Notes: generated by a model from the sequence alone, not told the origin. DNA of 6,973 bases from Campylobacterota bacterium (GCA_011330645.1 DRQB01000114.1:1-6973); one strand, 5' to 3'; positions 1 to 6,700 are shown, numbered from the stretch's first letter. Numbers and translations: made by a program.

Positions 1-597
1 TGTGGGGATGTGCTTGAGCGTTGGGAGTCAGGAAGTCTGTTGGATGAGCCTTATCATCTCGTAGCCAACCTACCCTATTATATCGCGACCAATATCATCT
101 TAAAAGCATTTAAAGATGAACATTGCCAGTCCGTTCTGGTAATGGTTCAAAAAGAAGTTGCCGTTAAGTTTTCTGCACAATCTAAGCAGAAAGAGTTTTC
201 ATCTCTTTCTGTTTTAGCACAAAGTGTAGGAAAAGCGACACTCTGTTTCGAGGTTCCGCCTGAAGCATTTGTCCCGCCACCTAACGTCACTTCTGCCGTG
301 CTTTTAATAGAGAAAAATCAGTCACGAGATGACGAGAAGTTTGAAACATTTTTAAAGATTGCTTTTGCGCAACCACGAAAAAAACTCTCTAAAAATCTCT
401 CTACTGCTTTTTCTAAAGATATTGTCACTCAACTCTTTACTAAATTGGATTTAGATTCTAATTTACGACCTCATGAAGCTGAGACATCTATTTATCATCA
501 TATATATAATGAACTAAAGGATAAGCTAGATGGAAAACAACAATCAAAACAAAGAAAACTCTCAAAATCAAGGGCAAAAAACGCCAAATCAGAGTAA
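1..597 (+). CDS. rsmA: 16S rRNA (adenine1518-N6/adenine1519-N6)-dimethyltransferase, 3' part (start lies left of the window)
   Basis: RsmA/KsgA uses S-adenosylmethionine to dimethylate two adjacent adenines in helix 45 of 16S rRNA late in small-subunit assembly. The frame is open from base 1, beginning C-G-D-V-L, which fits the GD-L stretch before the catalytic loop; about 80-90 N-terminal residues with the main SAM-binding motif are missing. Visible family marks are the catalytic motif NLPYY at 67-81, the following MVQKEVA, the PPEAFVPPPNVTSAV stretch near 259-300 and FAQPRKKLSKNLS near 364-402. The NLPYY form is a variant of NLPYN in E. coli. A GTG at 10 is a codon inside the gene, not a start. 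The last 22 codons form a Lys/Arg/Ser/Gln-rich tail that overlaps the rnj start by 68 nt, so the two genes are probably cotranscribed. The family call is firm. Confidence 0.95.
   Translation, partial: CGDVLERWESGSLLDEPYHLVANLPYYIATNIILKAFKDEHCQSVLVMVQKEVAVKFSAQSKQKEFSSLSVLAQSVGKATLCFEVPPEAFVPPPNVTSAVLLIEKNQSRDDEKFETFLKIAFAQPRKKLSKNLSTAFSKDIVTQLFTKLDLDSNLRPHEAETSIYHHIYNELKDKLDGKQQSKQRKLSKSRAKNAKSE
516..532 (+). promoter_or_regulatory. Ribosome binding site and start codon of rnj inside rsmA
   Basis: AAAGGA at 516-521 lies 8 nt before the ATG at 530-532. It is the only good Shine-Dalgarno sequence near this frame and supports starting RNase J here, within the 3' end of rsmA. The next in-frame ATG, at 977, has no purine-rich site in front. 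The position inside rsmA suggests translational coupling (inference). Confidence 0.7.
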
Positions 598-2716
598 TAA
601 TACTCCTAGAGAGAGACGCCCAAACCCACATAGACAAAACAACAATAACAAACCACAAAACCAAGGGGAGAACAGCAATCGCCCTAACCCGAACAGAAAA
701 CCAAACCCAAATAAAAAACCAAACCCATCACAAGATGTAAATGGTAACGTGCAGGATCGTCCAGCACCTAATGGGAACAAAAAACCAAATAACAATCAAA
801 ATAGAAATAAAAGCAGCAATAACCAAACCCAAAATCGTAATGCTGGCAACAACAACCAAAATAGAAAACCAAATAACAATAAACCAGGGAATAAACCAAA
901 CAATAACCAAAATCGTAATGGCGGGAACAACAAAAACCGTGGTAGACGTAAGAATGTAACGACTGTAAATGATGAAATGAGAAAATATCTTGAAATTAAT
1001 GATAAAGTAAAAAATGACACGATGAATCCATGGAAAAATATTGACATGGCTTCGAAAGGTAAAATCAGATTTACCCCACTTGGCGGACTTGGTGAAATCG
1101 GTGGAAATATGGCGGTACTGGAAACAGAGAGTACTGCAATTATCATCGATGTGGGTATGTCATTCCCTGATGAGACCATGCATGGTGTAGATATCTTGGT
1201 TCCAGATTTTTCTTACTTGCATACGCTCAAAAAAGAGAAAGATGTCTATGTTATTATCACCCATGGTCACGAAGACCACATTGGGGCAATGCCTTACTTG
1301 TTTAAAGAATTGCAATTCCCTATCTACGGTACCCCATTAGCCTTGGCAATGATAGAAAATAAATTTAACGAACATGGGCTTTCTCAATATACAAAAAACT
1401 TTAACTTTGTAACGATGAGAAAACAACACCAAATTGGTGATATGAAAATCGAATGGATGCACAACACACACTCTATTATTGATGCCTGTTCATTAGCTAT
1501 TGAGACAGAAGTGGGAACTATTATTCATACGGCTGACTTTAAAGTAGATCATACACCTGTAGATAACTATACGATGGACTTACGTCGTTTTGCACACTAT
1601 GGGGAAAAAGGTGTGCTTTGTCTCTTCTCTGACTCAACAAACTCACATAATCCAGGTGCTACAAAGTCTGAAAAAGTTGTAGGTAAAACATTTGATACAC
1701 TCTTTAACCTTGCAAAAGGAAGAGTCATCATGTCTACTTTCTCTTCTAACGTTCACCGTATCGTGCAAGCTATGGAAAGAGGTGTGACACACGGAAGAAA
1801 AATCTGTGTTATTGGTCGTTCTATGGAAAGAAACATTGAGACAAACCGAGCATTGGGTTTTGTGGATATTGAAGATAAACATTTCATCGAAGTACATGAA
1901 GTACCTAAATATGCTGACCATGAAGTACTTATCGTCACCACAGGTTCTCAAGGTGAAACGATGGCTGCACTTAACCGTATGGCAACAGATGAGCATAGAC
2001 ACATCAAACTTAAACCTTCAGATACAGTTATTATCTCTGCTTCTGCTATTCCTGGGAATGAAGCTTCTGTTTCTAGTCTTATGAATAAACTTATGAAAGC
2101 AGGATGTACTGTACGCTATAAAGAGTTTGCAGACATTCACGTCTCTGGTCATGCAGGGCAAGAGGAGCAAAAACTTATCTTAAGACTCATCCAACCTAAA
2201 TTCTTCTTACCAGTACATGGTGAGTATAATCACATCGCTAAACATGCAAGAACAGCTGTAGAGTGTGGTGTAGATGAGAGAAATATACTACTTATGGGTG
2301 ATGGTGATCAAATAGAGCTCACGACAAAATATCTTAAAAAAGTAAAAACAGTGAAATCGGGGAAAACATATATTGATAACCAAAACAACATGACTATTGA
2401 AAATGATGTGGTACTTGATAGACAAAAACTTGCTGAAGATGGAATCATTAATGTTGTAGCACAAATCTCACAAAGCAATCAAAAAATGATAGGAAAACCT
2501 ATTATTTCTACCCATGGACTTGTAGCAGAAAAAGAGCTTAAAAAATTCCAGAAAGAGATAGAAGTAATGATAGAAACACTGCTACTCAACATGAAACCTG
2601 AAGCACTGAAAAACCATAAAGATATTGAAAATGATATTAGAAACAGTATCAGAAAACATGTCATTCGTACTAAAAAAAGATACCCACTTATCATTCCTAC
2701 AATATTTATTATCTAA
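530..2716 (+). CDS. rnj: Ribonuclease J with long Asn-rich basic N-terminal extension
   Basis: RNase J is a metallo-beta-lactamase/beta-CASP nuclease with 5'-3' exonuclease and endonuclease activity in mRNA decay and rRNA maturation. In Helicobacter pylori it is the main mRNA-degrading enzyme and works with the helicase RhpA. Residues 1-141 are low complexity: about 36% Asn (51 of 141), rich in Pro, Gln, Lys and Arg, net charge about +22, no aromatic residue. A linker follows and the core starts near 178 (FTPLGGLGEIGGN). Zinc ligands are all present: H245, H247, D249, H250 (HGHEDH), H314, D336 and H563. The beta-CASP part has GRSMERN, SASAIPGNE and HVSGHA (537-542). The C-terminal domain runs to the stop. 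At 728 aa it exceeds the roughly 555 aa of Bacillus J1 almost wholly through the extension. It overlaps rsmA by 68 nt and is followed by a probable terminator. Confidence 0.96.
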   Translation: MENNNQNKENSQNQGQKTPNQSNNTPRERRPNPHRQNNNNKPQNQGENSNRPNPNRKPNPNKKPNPSQDVNGNVQDRPAPNGNKKPNNNQNRNKSSNNQTQNRNAGNNNQNRKPNNNKPGNKPNNNQNRNGGNNKNRGRRKNVTTVNDEMRKYLEINDKVKNDTMNPWKNIDMASKGKIRFTPLGGLGEIGGNMAVLETESTAIIIDVGMSFPDETMHGVDILVPDFSYLHTLKKEKDVYVIITHGHEDHIGAMPYLFKELQFPIYGTPLALAMIENKFNEHGLSQYTKNFNFVTMRKQHQIGDMKIEWMHNTHSIIDACSLAIETEVGTIIHTADFKVDHTPVDNYTMDLRRFAHYGEKGVLCLFSDSTNSHNPGATKSEKVVGKTFDTLFNLAKGRVIMSTFSSNVHRIVQAMERGVTHGRKICVIGRSMERNIETNRALGFVDIEDKHFIEVHEVPKYADHEVLIVTTGSQGETMAALNRMATDEHRHIKLKPSDTVIISASAIPGNEASVSSLMNKLMKAGCTVRYKEFADIHVSGHAGQEEQKLILRLIQPKFFLPVHGEYNHIAKHARTAVECGVDERNILLMGDGDQIELTTKYLKKVKTVKSGKTYIDNQNNMTIENDVVLDRQKLAEDGIINVVAQISQSNQKMIGKPIISTHGLVAEKELKKFQKEIEVMIETLLLNMKPEALKNHKDIENDIRNSIRKHVIRTKKRYPLIIPTIFII
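560..952 (+). repeat. Low-complexity, imperfectly repeated DNA coding the Asn/Pro/Lys/Arg-rich RNase J extension
   Basis: The + strand here is dominated by A and C, with few T, built of variations on AAC, AAT, CCA and AAA codons. Two in-frame duplications can be placed. A 16-base copy (AAAACCAAATAACAAT) occurs exactly at 781-796 and 865-880, 84 nt apart. A 25-base stretch at 829-853 matches 907-931 at 22 of 25 positions, 78 nt apart. The peptide echoes are QNRN, KPNNN and NNNQNR. This suggests growth by in-frame slippage or unequal exchange of units of about 26-28 codons. Confidence 0.75.
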
Positions 2717-2729
2717 TCCTTTTAAAGAT

Positions 2730-2768
2730 AGGTTTCTCTTCTTAGATAGAGAAAGAGACCTACTTTTC
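2730..2768 (+). terminator. Probable intrinsic terminator of rsmA-rnj
   Basis: Starting 13 nt after the rnj stop, 2730-2740 can pair with 2751-2761 (AGGTTTCTCTT against GAAAGAGACCT). The stem is about 11 pairs with one mismatch and two G-U pairs, closed by a loop of about 10 nt. TTTT follows at 2764-2767 and a run of six T lies further on, near 2783-2788. The stem is only moderately stable and the U tract short, so termination may be partial. Confidence 0.5.
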
Positions 2769-2775
2769 TATCTCC

Positions 2776-2824
2776 ACTAACCTCTTTTTTCCCTAAGCAT
2801 TTTTCATCTAAAAATATGTATAAT
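2776..2824 (+). promoter_or_regulatory. Probable housekeeping sigma-70 promoter for the OmpA-like/HhH operon
   Basis: A perfect TATAAT lies at 2819-2824. Upstream, 2783-2813 holds T-rich runs (TTTTTT, then ATTTTTC) and no TTGACA at the right distance. This is the arrangement known for sigma-70 promoters of Campylobacter and Helicobacter, where periodic T-rich DNA replaces the -35 box. Transcription would begin near 2831, leaving an untranslated leader of about 57 nt. Confidence 0.6.
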
Positions 2825-2868
2825 ATTCTTTAGAGCTTCTATAAGTTACTCAAATAGCTCAATGTAAG

Positions 2869-2890
2869 AAGGAAAAAGGGAGACATCATG
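2869..2890 (+). promoter_or_regulatory. Purine-rich ribosome binding site of the OmpA-like gene
   Basis: A purine-rich stretch before the ATG at 2888 contains AAGGGAG at 2876-2882, 5 nt from the start, and a second AAGGA at 2869-2873. The nearer site is well placed and fixes the start directly before the MKK membrane anchor. Confidence 0.6.
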
Positions 2891-4303
2891 AAAAAAATTT
2901 GGCCTTGGGTGCTATTGTTATTGCTGCTCATCATTTTTTGTGTCTGGTCAAAAAAAGACAGTATACAACTTAACACCATAAACAAAACACACCTTACAAC
3001 AACTCCAAAAACCATAATGGATACGCACACTATCGAGTTTATTCTTGCACAAGAAGAACACGGGAACAGCTTAAATGGTAGATTTACAAATATACAACAG
3101 CAAAATGCACTTAGCAATACATGTAATGCTGCGGCAACCAATCTGGTTATTGAAAACACTTCTACAAATAAAACCCTCATAGGGGATGATATTATCAATC
3201 TCACCAATACCATACTTCCTCATTTTTTAGCACACTATAGTCAAGGGGCTATCCGCTATAATAATCAGGTACTGAAAGTAAGTGGTTTTGTAGATAGCTA
3301 TGAGGCACAACACGAAATGCAAAGACTACTCAATACTTCTACTCTCGCTACACAAGATAACAGTAGCGTACTTTCCACAAAACCTATAGAATTTTCTATT
3401 ACAAAAGATCTACAAAAAATGCATTTGAAAGGAACTTTCAATAGCAAAGAACAGATGAACAGGATTCATGCCAAGTTACCCAACTATGCATCCACAAGTT
3501 TTACCCAAGCTGCCCATCGTGTAGACAATGGGACAATTACTCTCACCGAAAAAATATTACCTATATTTACCAGTCGCTATACCCATGGAAAGATTACATA
3601 TCAAGATGAAGTGTTTACTATCTCGGGTATGGTTGAGACAGAAGAAGATATCGCACATATGAAGCAGTTATTATCTACAGTAAAATTTCCTGTTGTCAAC
3701 CATACGGTCATCGATGTAGAGGCTATCGCTAAACGTAAAGCAGAAGCAGCAGCAAAACTTGCACAACAAGAGGCCGAACAAAAAGCGCAAAGAGAAGCAG
3801 CCTTAACACAAGCTGCAGCTTTGGCAAAACAAAAGGCTGAAGAAGAAAAAAAACGTCAGCAAGAAGCAAAGCAGAAAGCTGAAGCACTACGATTGGAAAA
3901 AGAAAAAGTTTTAGCTCAAGCACAACATAATAAGGCACAAGCGGCGAAAGAAAAGATTACACAACTCCTTCAAATTGAAAATATAGAATTTGAAACAGCC
4001 AAAGGGTCATTAACAACCAAAGGGAAAGAAGTTGTTGATAAACTGGCTATTATTCTTCAACAGTACCCCACCATTAAAGCCGAAATTGCTGGGCATACAG
4101 ACTCAGATGGGAGTGCAGAATTTAATCTTAAGCTCTCACAAGCAAGAGTTGAGACTGTCAAAGGAAGACTGATTGCTAGAGGTATTCATGCCAATCGGTT
4201 AACGGCAAAAGGTTATGGAGAAGCAAAACCTCTTGTACCTAACACAACAGACGAAAATAAACAAAAAAATCGTCGCGTCGAAATCAATATACTAGGAGAA
4301 TAA
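2888..4303 (+). CDS. Membrane-anchored periplasmic protein: tandem BON-like domains, TolA-like helix, OmpA-type peptidoglycan-binding domain
   Basis: This 471-aa protein probably ties the cytoplasmic membrane to the cell wall. Residues 1-3 are MKK, followed by a hydrophobic helix at 4-20. No AxA cleavage site is visible and C18 is preceded by Phe, so an uncleaved anchor is likelier than a lipoprotein. Residues 49-149 and 167-263 are two copies of a BON-like module: both begin IEF, carry an ILP(H/I)F...Y..G.I.Y...V..(V/I)SG pattern and end (M)QLL-like. Residues 280-360 are Ala/Lys/Glu/Gln-rich, a long charged helix or coiled coil as in TolA. Residues 365-471 form an OmpA C-terminal domain with AGHTDSDG, N413, LSQAR and NRRVEI. 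D405 and R420 correspond to the E. coli OmpA residues D241 and R256, which bind diaminopimelate. BON plus OmpA resembles mycobacterial ArfA in layout. No specific gene name is justified. Confidence 0.88.
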   Translation: MKKIWPWVLLLLLLIIFCVWSKKDSIQLNTINKTHLTTTPKTIMDTHTIEFILAQEEHGNSLNGRFTNIQQQNALSNTCNAAATNLVIENTSTNKTLIGDDIINLTNTILPHFLAHYSQGAIRYNNQVLKVSGFVDSYEAQHEMQRLLNTSTLATQDNSSVLSTKPIEFSITKDLQKMHLKGTFNSKEQMNRIHAKLPNYASTSFTQAAHRVDNGTITLTEKILPIFTSRYTHGKITYQDEVFTISGMVETEEDIAHMKQLLSTVKFPVVNHTVIDVEAIAKRKAEAAAKLAQQEAEQKAQREAALTQAAALAKQKAEEEKKRQQEAKQKAEALRLEKEKVLAQAQHNKAQAAKEKITQLLQIENIEFETAKGSLTTKGKEVVDKLAIILQQYPTIKAEIAGHTDSDGSAEFNLKLSQARVETVKGRLIARGIHANRLTAKGYGEAKPLVPNTTDENKQKNRRVEINILGE

Positions 4304-4308
4304 TTATG
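4294..4308 (+). promoter_or_regulatory. Ribosome binding site of the HhH gene, within the end of the OmpA-like gene
   Basis: AGGAG at 4294-4298 sits in the last codons of the upstream gene, 7 nt before the ATG at 4306. With only 2 nt between the stop at 4301-4303 and this start, the pair is probably translated in a coupled way from one mRNA. Confidence 0.65.
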
Positions 4309-4782
4309 TTAGAAATTGCATCACAAATGATATTATGTTTACTATTGGCTGCCCTTTTAGGGTTTATTATCGGTTACCTCTTTGGTAAATCTACTTGTGC
4401 GAGTGACAACTGTGGTCATGCCACAACAGCAGCACATGAGGATACCCACATAGCATCAGAAGAAACACAAGATGATAGTCATGATGAAAAACCTGCATTA
4501 CTCACTGCACCACGTGATGGAAAAAAAGACAATCTTACACGCATCAAAGGGATTGGTGTGAAAATAGAAGAGTCTCTCAATGCTATTGGTATCTATCATT
4601 TTGACCAAATTGCTGCTTGGGATGCAGAAAATATTGCTTGGGCTGATAGCACACTTGGTTTCCCAGGTAGAGCAGAGAGAGAACAATGGGTTGCACAAGC
4701 TAAAGCACTTCATGCAGGAGAAGAAACAGAATTTTCAAAAAGAGTTGATGCTGGCGAAGTAGCAACAAGTAAACAGGTCTAA
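4306..4782 (+). CDS. Small membrane-anchored helix-hairpin-helix protein (function unknown)
   Basis: The 158-aa protein has one transmembrane helix at about 5-27 with a glycine zipper, G19-x3-G23-x3-G27, which in other proteins packs helices together. A polar stretch (28-70) contains C31 and C36, H38, H44, H48, H59 and many Asp/Glu; it could bind metal or simply be a flexible acidic linker. Residues 75-140 form a helix-hairpin-helix-like domain: LTRIKGIGVKIEESLNAIGI, then FDQIAAW...IAWAD, then GFPGR and REQWVAQAKAL. This pattern is known from C-terminal extensions of alphaproteobacterial NuoE and from extended L21-type proteins, where its role is unclear; it resembles DNA-binding HhH folds, but nucleic-acid binding is not shown. 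It follows the OmpA-like gene by 2 nt and is followed by a hairpin, so a shared envelope role is likely. Topology is uncertain. Confidence 0.82.
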   Translation: MLEIASQMILCLLLAALLGFIIGYLFGKSTCASDNCGHATTAAHEDTHIASEETQDDSHDEKPALLTAPRDGKKDNLTRIKGIGVKIEESLNAIGIYHFDQIAAWDAENIAWADSTLGFPGRAEREQWVAQAKALHAGEETEFSKRVDAGEVATSKQV

Positions 4783-4789
4783 TATCCCA

Positions 4790-4813
4790 AAGGAGCACAT
4801 CCGTGCTCCCCTT
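4790..4813 (+). terminator. GC-rich hairpin after the HhH gene, possible terminator
   Basis: GGAGCAC at 4792-4798 pairs perfectly with GTGCTCC at 4803-4809 around the tetraloop ATCC. Two more A-T pairs are possible past a CC bulge (AA at 4790-4791 with TT at 4812-4813). It begins 8 nt after the stop codon and lies just before the next promoter, as a terminator should. There is no real T run after it, so it might rather protect the 3' end of the mRNA. Confidence 0.5.
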
Positions 4814-4836
4814 ACAACTTCAGAGAATATCAACTA

Positions 4837-4845
4837 TGCTATAAT
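4837..4845 (+). promoter_or_regulatory. Extended -10 promoter for kpsF-rluB-rarA
   Basis: TGCTATAAT is a perfect extended -10 element (TGnTATAAT). No convincing -35 box is seen 16-18 nt upstream, which the TG extension can offset. Transcription would begin near 4852, giving a leader of about 24 nt with a weak ribosome site (GTAGAG, 4867-4872) before the ATG at 4876. Confidence 0.7.
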
Positions 4846-4875
4846 CTTTTTATCAAACCATAAAGCGTAGAGACT

Positions 4876-5844
4876 ATGAACTTAATCAAAATTGCACAAG
4901 AAACATTTCATATTGAAGCAGATGCCCTCAACAAGGCAGCATCCCGTTTAGATCAAAACTTTTTAGATGCCATTCATATCATACTCAATACCAAAGGGAA
5001 ACTCATCATTACGGGTGTAGGAAAGTCTGGATTAGTCGGTGCTAAAATGGCAGCAACTTTTGCCAGTACAGGAACCTCTTCTTTCTTTTTGCACCCTACT
5101 GAAGCGCTACACGGAGATCTCGGGATGATAGGCAAAGAAGATACACTCCTTGCTATCAGTTCCAGTGGAGAAAGTGAAGAACTCACCAAAATACTGCCAC
5201 ACATCAAACGTTTTGACATTCCTCTTATAGGCTTGACAGGGAATCCAAAGTCTTCTTTAGGGAATTATGCTGATGTATTTTTAGATATTAGTGTAGAAAA
5301 AGAGGCGTGTCCTCTTGGTATTGCACCTACAACATCTACTACACTTACCATGGCGCTAGGAGATGCATTGGCAGTGGCACTGATGAAACACAAGGGATTT
5401 AAAGAACAAGATTTTGCTTCTTTTCATCCTGGTGGTTCACTAGGGAAAAAGCTCTTTGTGAAAATCAAAGATTTAATGAAAACAGAGTCCTTGCCTGTTA
5501 TCAATACACAATCGACACTTAAAGAAGCAGTGGTTGCCATGAGTGAAGGGAAACTTGGTACTGTACTGATCATAGATGAAAATAAGCACTTTACTGCGCT
5601 GCTTAGTGATGGAGACCTTAGGCGTGCACTAATGCAAGAAGGTTTTTCCTTGGAACACTTGGCCATTGACTATGCCACACAAAACCCAAAAAGTTACCAC
5701 AATACGGAACTACTCGCTTCAGATGCCCTAGAGATTATAGAAAATGAACGTATTCAACTTTTACCTTTAGTAAAAGAAAATGGTGAAATCATCGGCGTAC
5801 TCCATATACATGACTTAATAAATGCAGGGATAAAATCTAAATGA
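4876..5844 (+). CDS. kpsF: D-arabinose-5-phosphate isomerase (KpsF/GutQ/KdsD family)
   Basis: The enzyme interconverts D-ribulose 5-phosphate and D-arabinose 5-phosphate in the cytoplasm, the first step towards CMP-Kdo and so the inner core of lipopolysaccharide. At 322 aa it has the normal length and plan: an N-terminal SIS (sugar isomerase) domain at about 30-170 and two CBS domains at about 205-260 and 265-320. Family marks are GVGKSG (47-52), FFLHPTEALHGDLGM (with E76 and H79), the phosphosugar-binding SSSGESEE (95-102), CPLGIAPTTSTT (145-156) and FHPGGSLGKKL (H184). The CBS pair may sense a nucleotide or the pathway product; that is inference. The gene has its own extended -10 promoter and overlaps the next gene by four bases. 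It could in principle serve a capsule or other Kdo polymer, but as the only copy visible beside housekeeping genes the LPS role is likelier. Confidence 0.95.
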   Translation: MNLIKIAQETFHIEADALNKAASRLDQNFLDAIHIILNTKGKLIITGVGKSGLVGAKMAATFASTGTSSFFLHPTEALHGDLGMIGKEDTLLAISSSGESEELTKILPHIKRFDIPLIGLTGNPKSSLGNYADVFLDISVEKEACPLGIAPTTSTTLTMALGDALAVALMKHKGFKEQDFASFHPGGSLGKKLFVKIKDLMKTESLPVINTQSTLKEAVVAMSEGKLGTVLIIDENKHFTALLSDGDLRRALMQEGFSLEHLAIDYATQNPKSYHNTELLASDALEIIENERIQLLPLVKENGEIIGVLHIHDLINAGIKSK

Positions 5845-6698
5845 GACTCAACAAATACATAGCACACAATACCAAATATTCACGTCGTGAGGCAGATGCA
5901 CTCATAGAAGCAGGTGAAGTAACACTTGACAAAAGACCACTCAAAGAGTTTGGGTACGAAGTCCAAGAGGATGACCGTATCTTTGTCAAAGGAAAAGCCA
6001 TCAAGGTCACTTCAGAGCTTACAATCATTGTATATAATAAGCCAAAAGGGGTACTGGTTACCAAAAAGGATGACAGAGGACGTGCAACAATTTACCATAA
6101 ATTACCAGGTAAATACAGGCACTTTACCCCTGTAGGTAGACTAGACTATGCTTCAGAGGGACTTTTACTCCTGACAGACGATGTAGAGGTGGCAACGGCT
6201 CTTATGGAGAGTGGACTAGACAGAACCTATAACCTCAAGATAGACAAGCCTGTCACATCTGAAATGATGGATGCTATGAAAGAAGGTCTAGTTTTGGATG
6301 ATGCAAGAGCGGGAGCACATGAAAAATCCAAGATTTACGCTATGGAATTTGCCCCTTTTGCACACTTTGAAGTGAGAAGTGAAGGGAAAAACTTTACTAA
6401 ACTTCGTGTCACCATTACAGAAGGGAAAAACAGAGAGCTCAGACGTTTCTTTGCACATTTTGAAGCCAAAGTACTTGACTTGAAACGTGTCGCTTTTGGT
6501 GGGATAGAACTTAATAACCTTCCAGAAAATAAAACACGCTATTTTACACGCAGAGAGTATGATGATGTCCATAAATTTATGAAACGTTGGCGTACCAATA
6601 GAATGGCTGCTGTTAAAAATGAAGTGAATGCCAAAAAACAAGAAGAAGAGAATAAAAAACTCAAAGAAAAAACCAAAAAGTATAAATACAAAGACTAA
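5841..6698 (+). CDS. rluB: rRNA pseudouridine synthase, RsuA/RluB/RluE/RluF family
   Basis: Enzymes of this family isomerise one uridine in rRNA to pseudouridine; RluB acts on U2605 of 23S rRNA (E. coli numbering), RsuA on U516 of 16S. The 285-aa product has an N-terminal S4 RNA-binding domain (1-55: MRLNKYIA, SRREADALIEAGEVTLD) and a catalytic domain from about 62 (YNKPKGVLVT). GRLDYASEGLLLLTDD follows, with D102 as the catalytic aspartate, and then EGKNRELRRFF. A Lys/Glu-rich tail of about 30 residues ends the protein and probably adds RNA contact. The start overlaps the kpsF stop as ATGA, with AGGGAT 10 nt upstream, a sign of translational coupling. The family and chemistry are firm; the choice of RluB over RsuA or RluE rests on general resemblance and is less sure. 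Confidence 0.9.
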   Translation: MRLNKYIAHNTKYSRREADALIEAGEVTLDKRPLKEFGYEVQEDDRIFVKGKAIKVTSELTIIVYNKPKGVLVTKKDDRGRATIYHKLPGKYRHFTPVGRLDYASEGLLLLTDDVEVATALMESGLDRTYNLKIDKPVTSEMMDAMKEGLVLDDARAGAHEKSKIYAMEFAPFAHFEVRSEGKNFTKLRVTITEGKNRELRRFFAHFEAKVLDLKRVAFGGIELNNLPENKTRYFTRREYDDVHKFMKRWRTNRMAAVKNEVNAKKQEEENKKLKEKTKKYKYKD

Positions 6699-6700
6699 CA

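Noticed and set aside
560..952. CRISPR-like or satellite array
   Set aside because: Repeats are imperfect, in frame and without regular spacers; they code for part of RNase J.
977..979. Alternative rnj start at an internal ATG, giving a product of about 579 aa nearer the usual length
   Set aside because: No ribosome site precedes it, while 530 has AAAGGA at good spacing, and the long open Asn-rich frame fits the extended RNase J known in Helicobacter.
589..1179. Minus-strand open frames of 60-127 codons opposite the rnj 5' region
   Set aside because: Their Phe/Leu/Gly/Trp-rich translations are just the complement of the A/C-rich low-complexity coding DNA; no ribosome sites or family motifs.
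1643..2002. Minus-strand open frames opposite the rnj core
   Set aside because: They lie fully opposite a strongly conserved beta-CASP coding region and show no recognisable domain.
2833..2860. Inverted repeat GAGCT/AGCTC in the leader of the OmpA-like gene
   Set aside because: Only five pairs around an 18-nt loop, expected by chance; not enough for a riboswitch or attenuator.
2936..2944. C18 of the OmpA-like protein as a lipobox cysteine
   Set aside because: Phe at -1 and no small residue near it do not fit the lipobox consensus; a membrane anchor explains the segment.
2839..3213. Minus-strand frame of 124 codons opposite the OmpA-like gene start
   Set aside because: It would cover the promoter leader and the signal-anchor region of a well-supported gene and resembles no known family.
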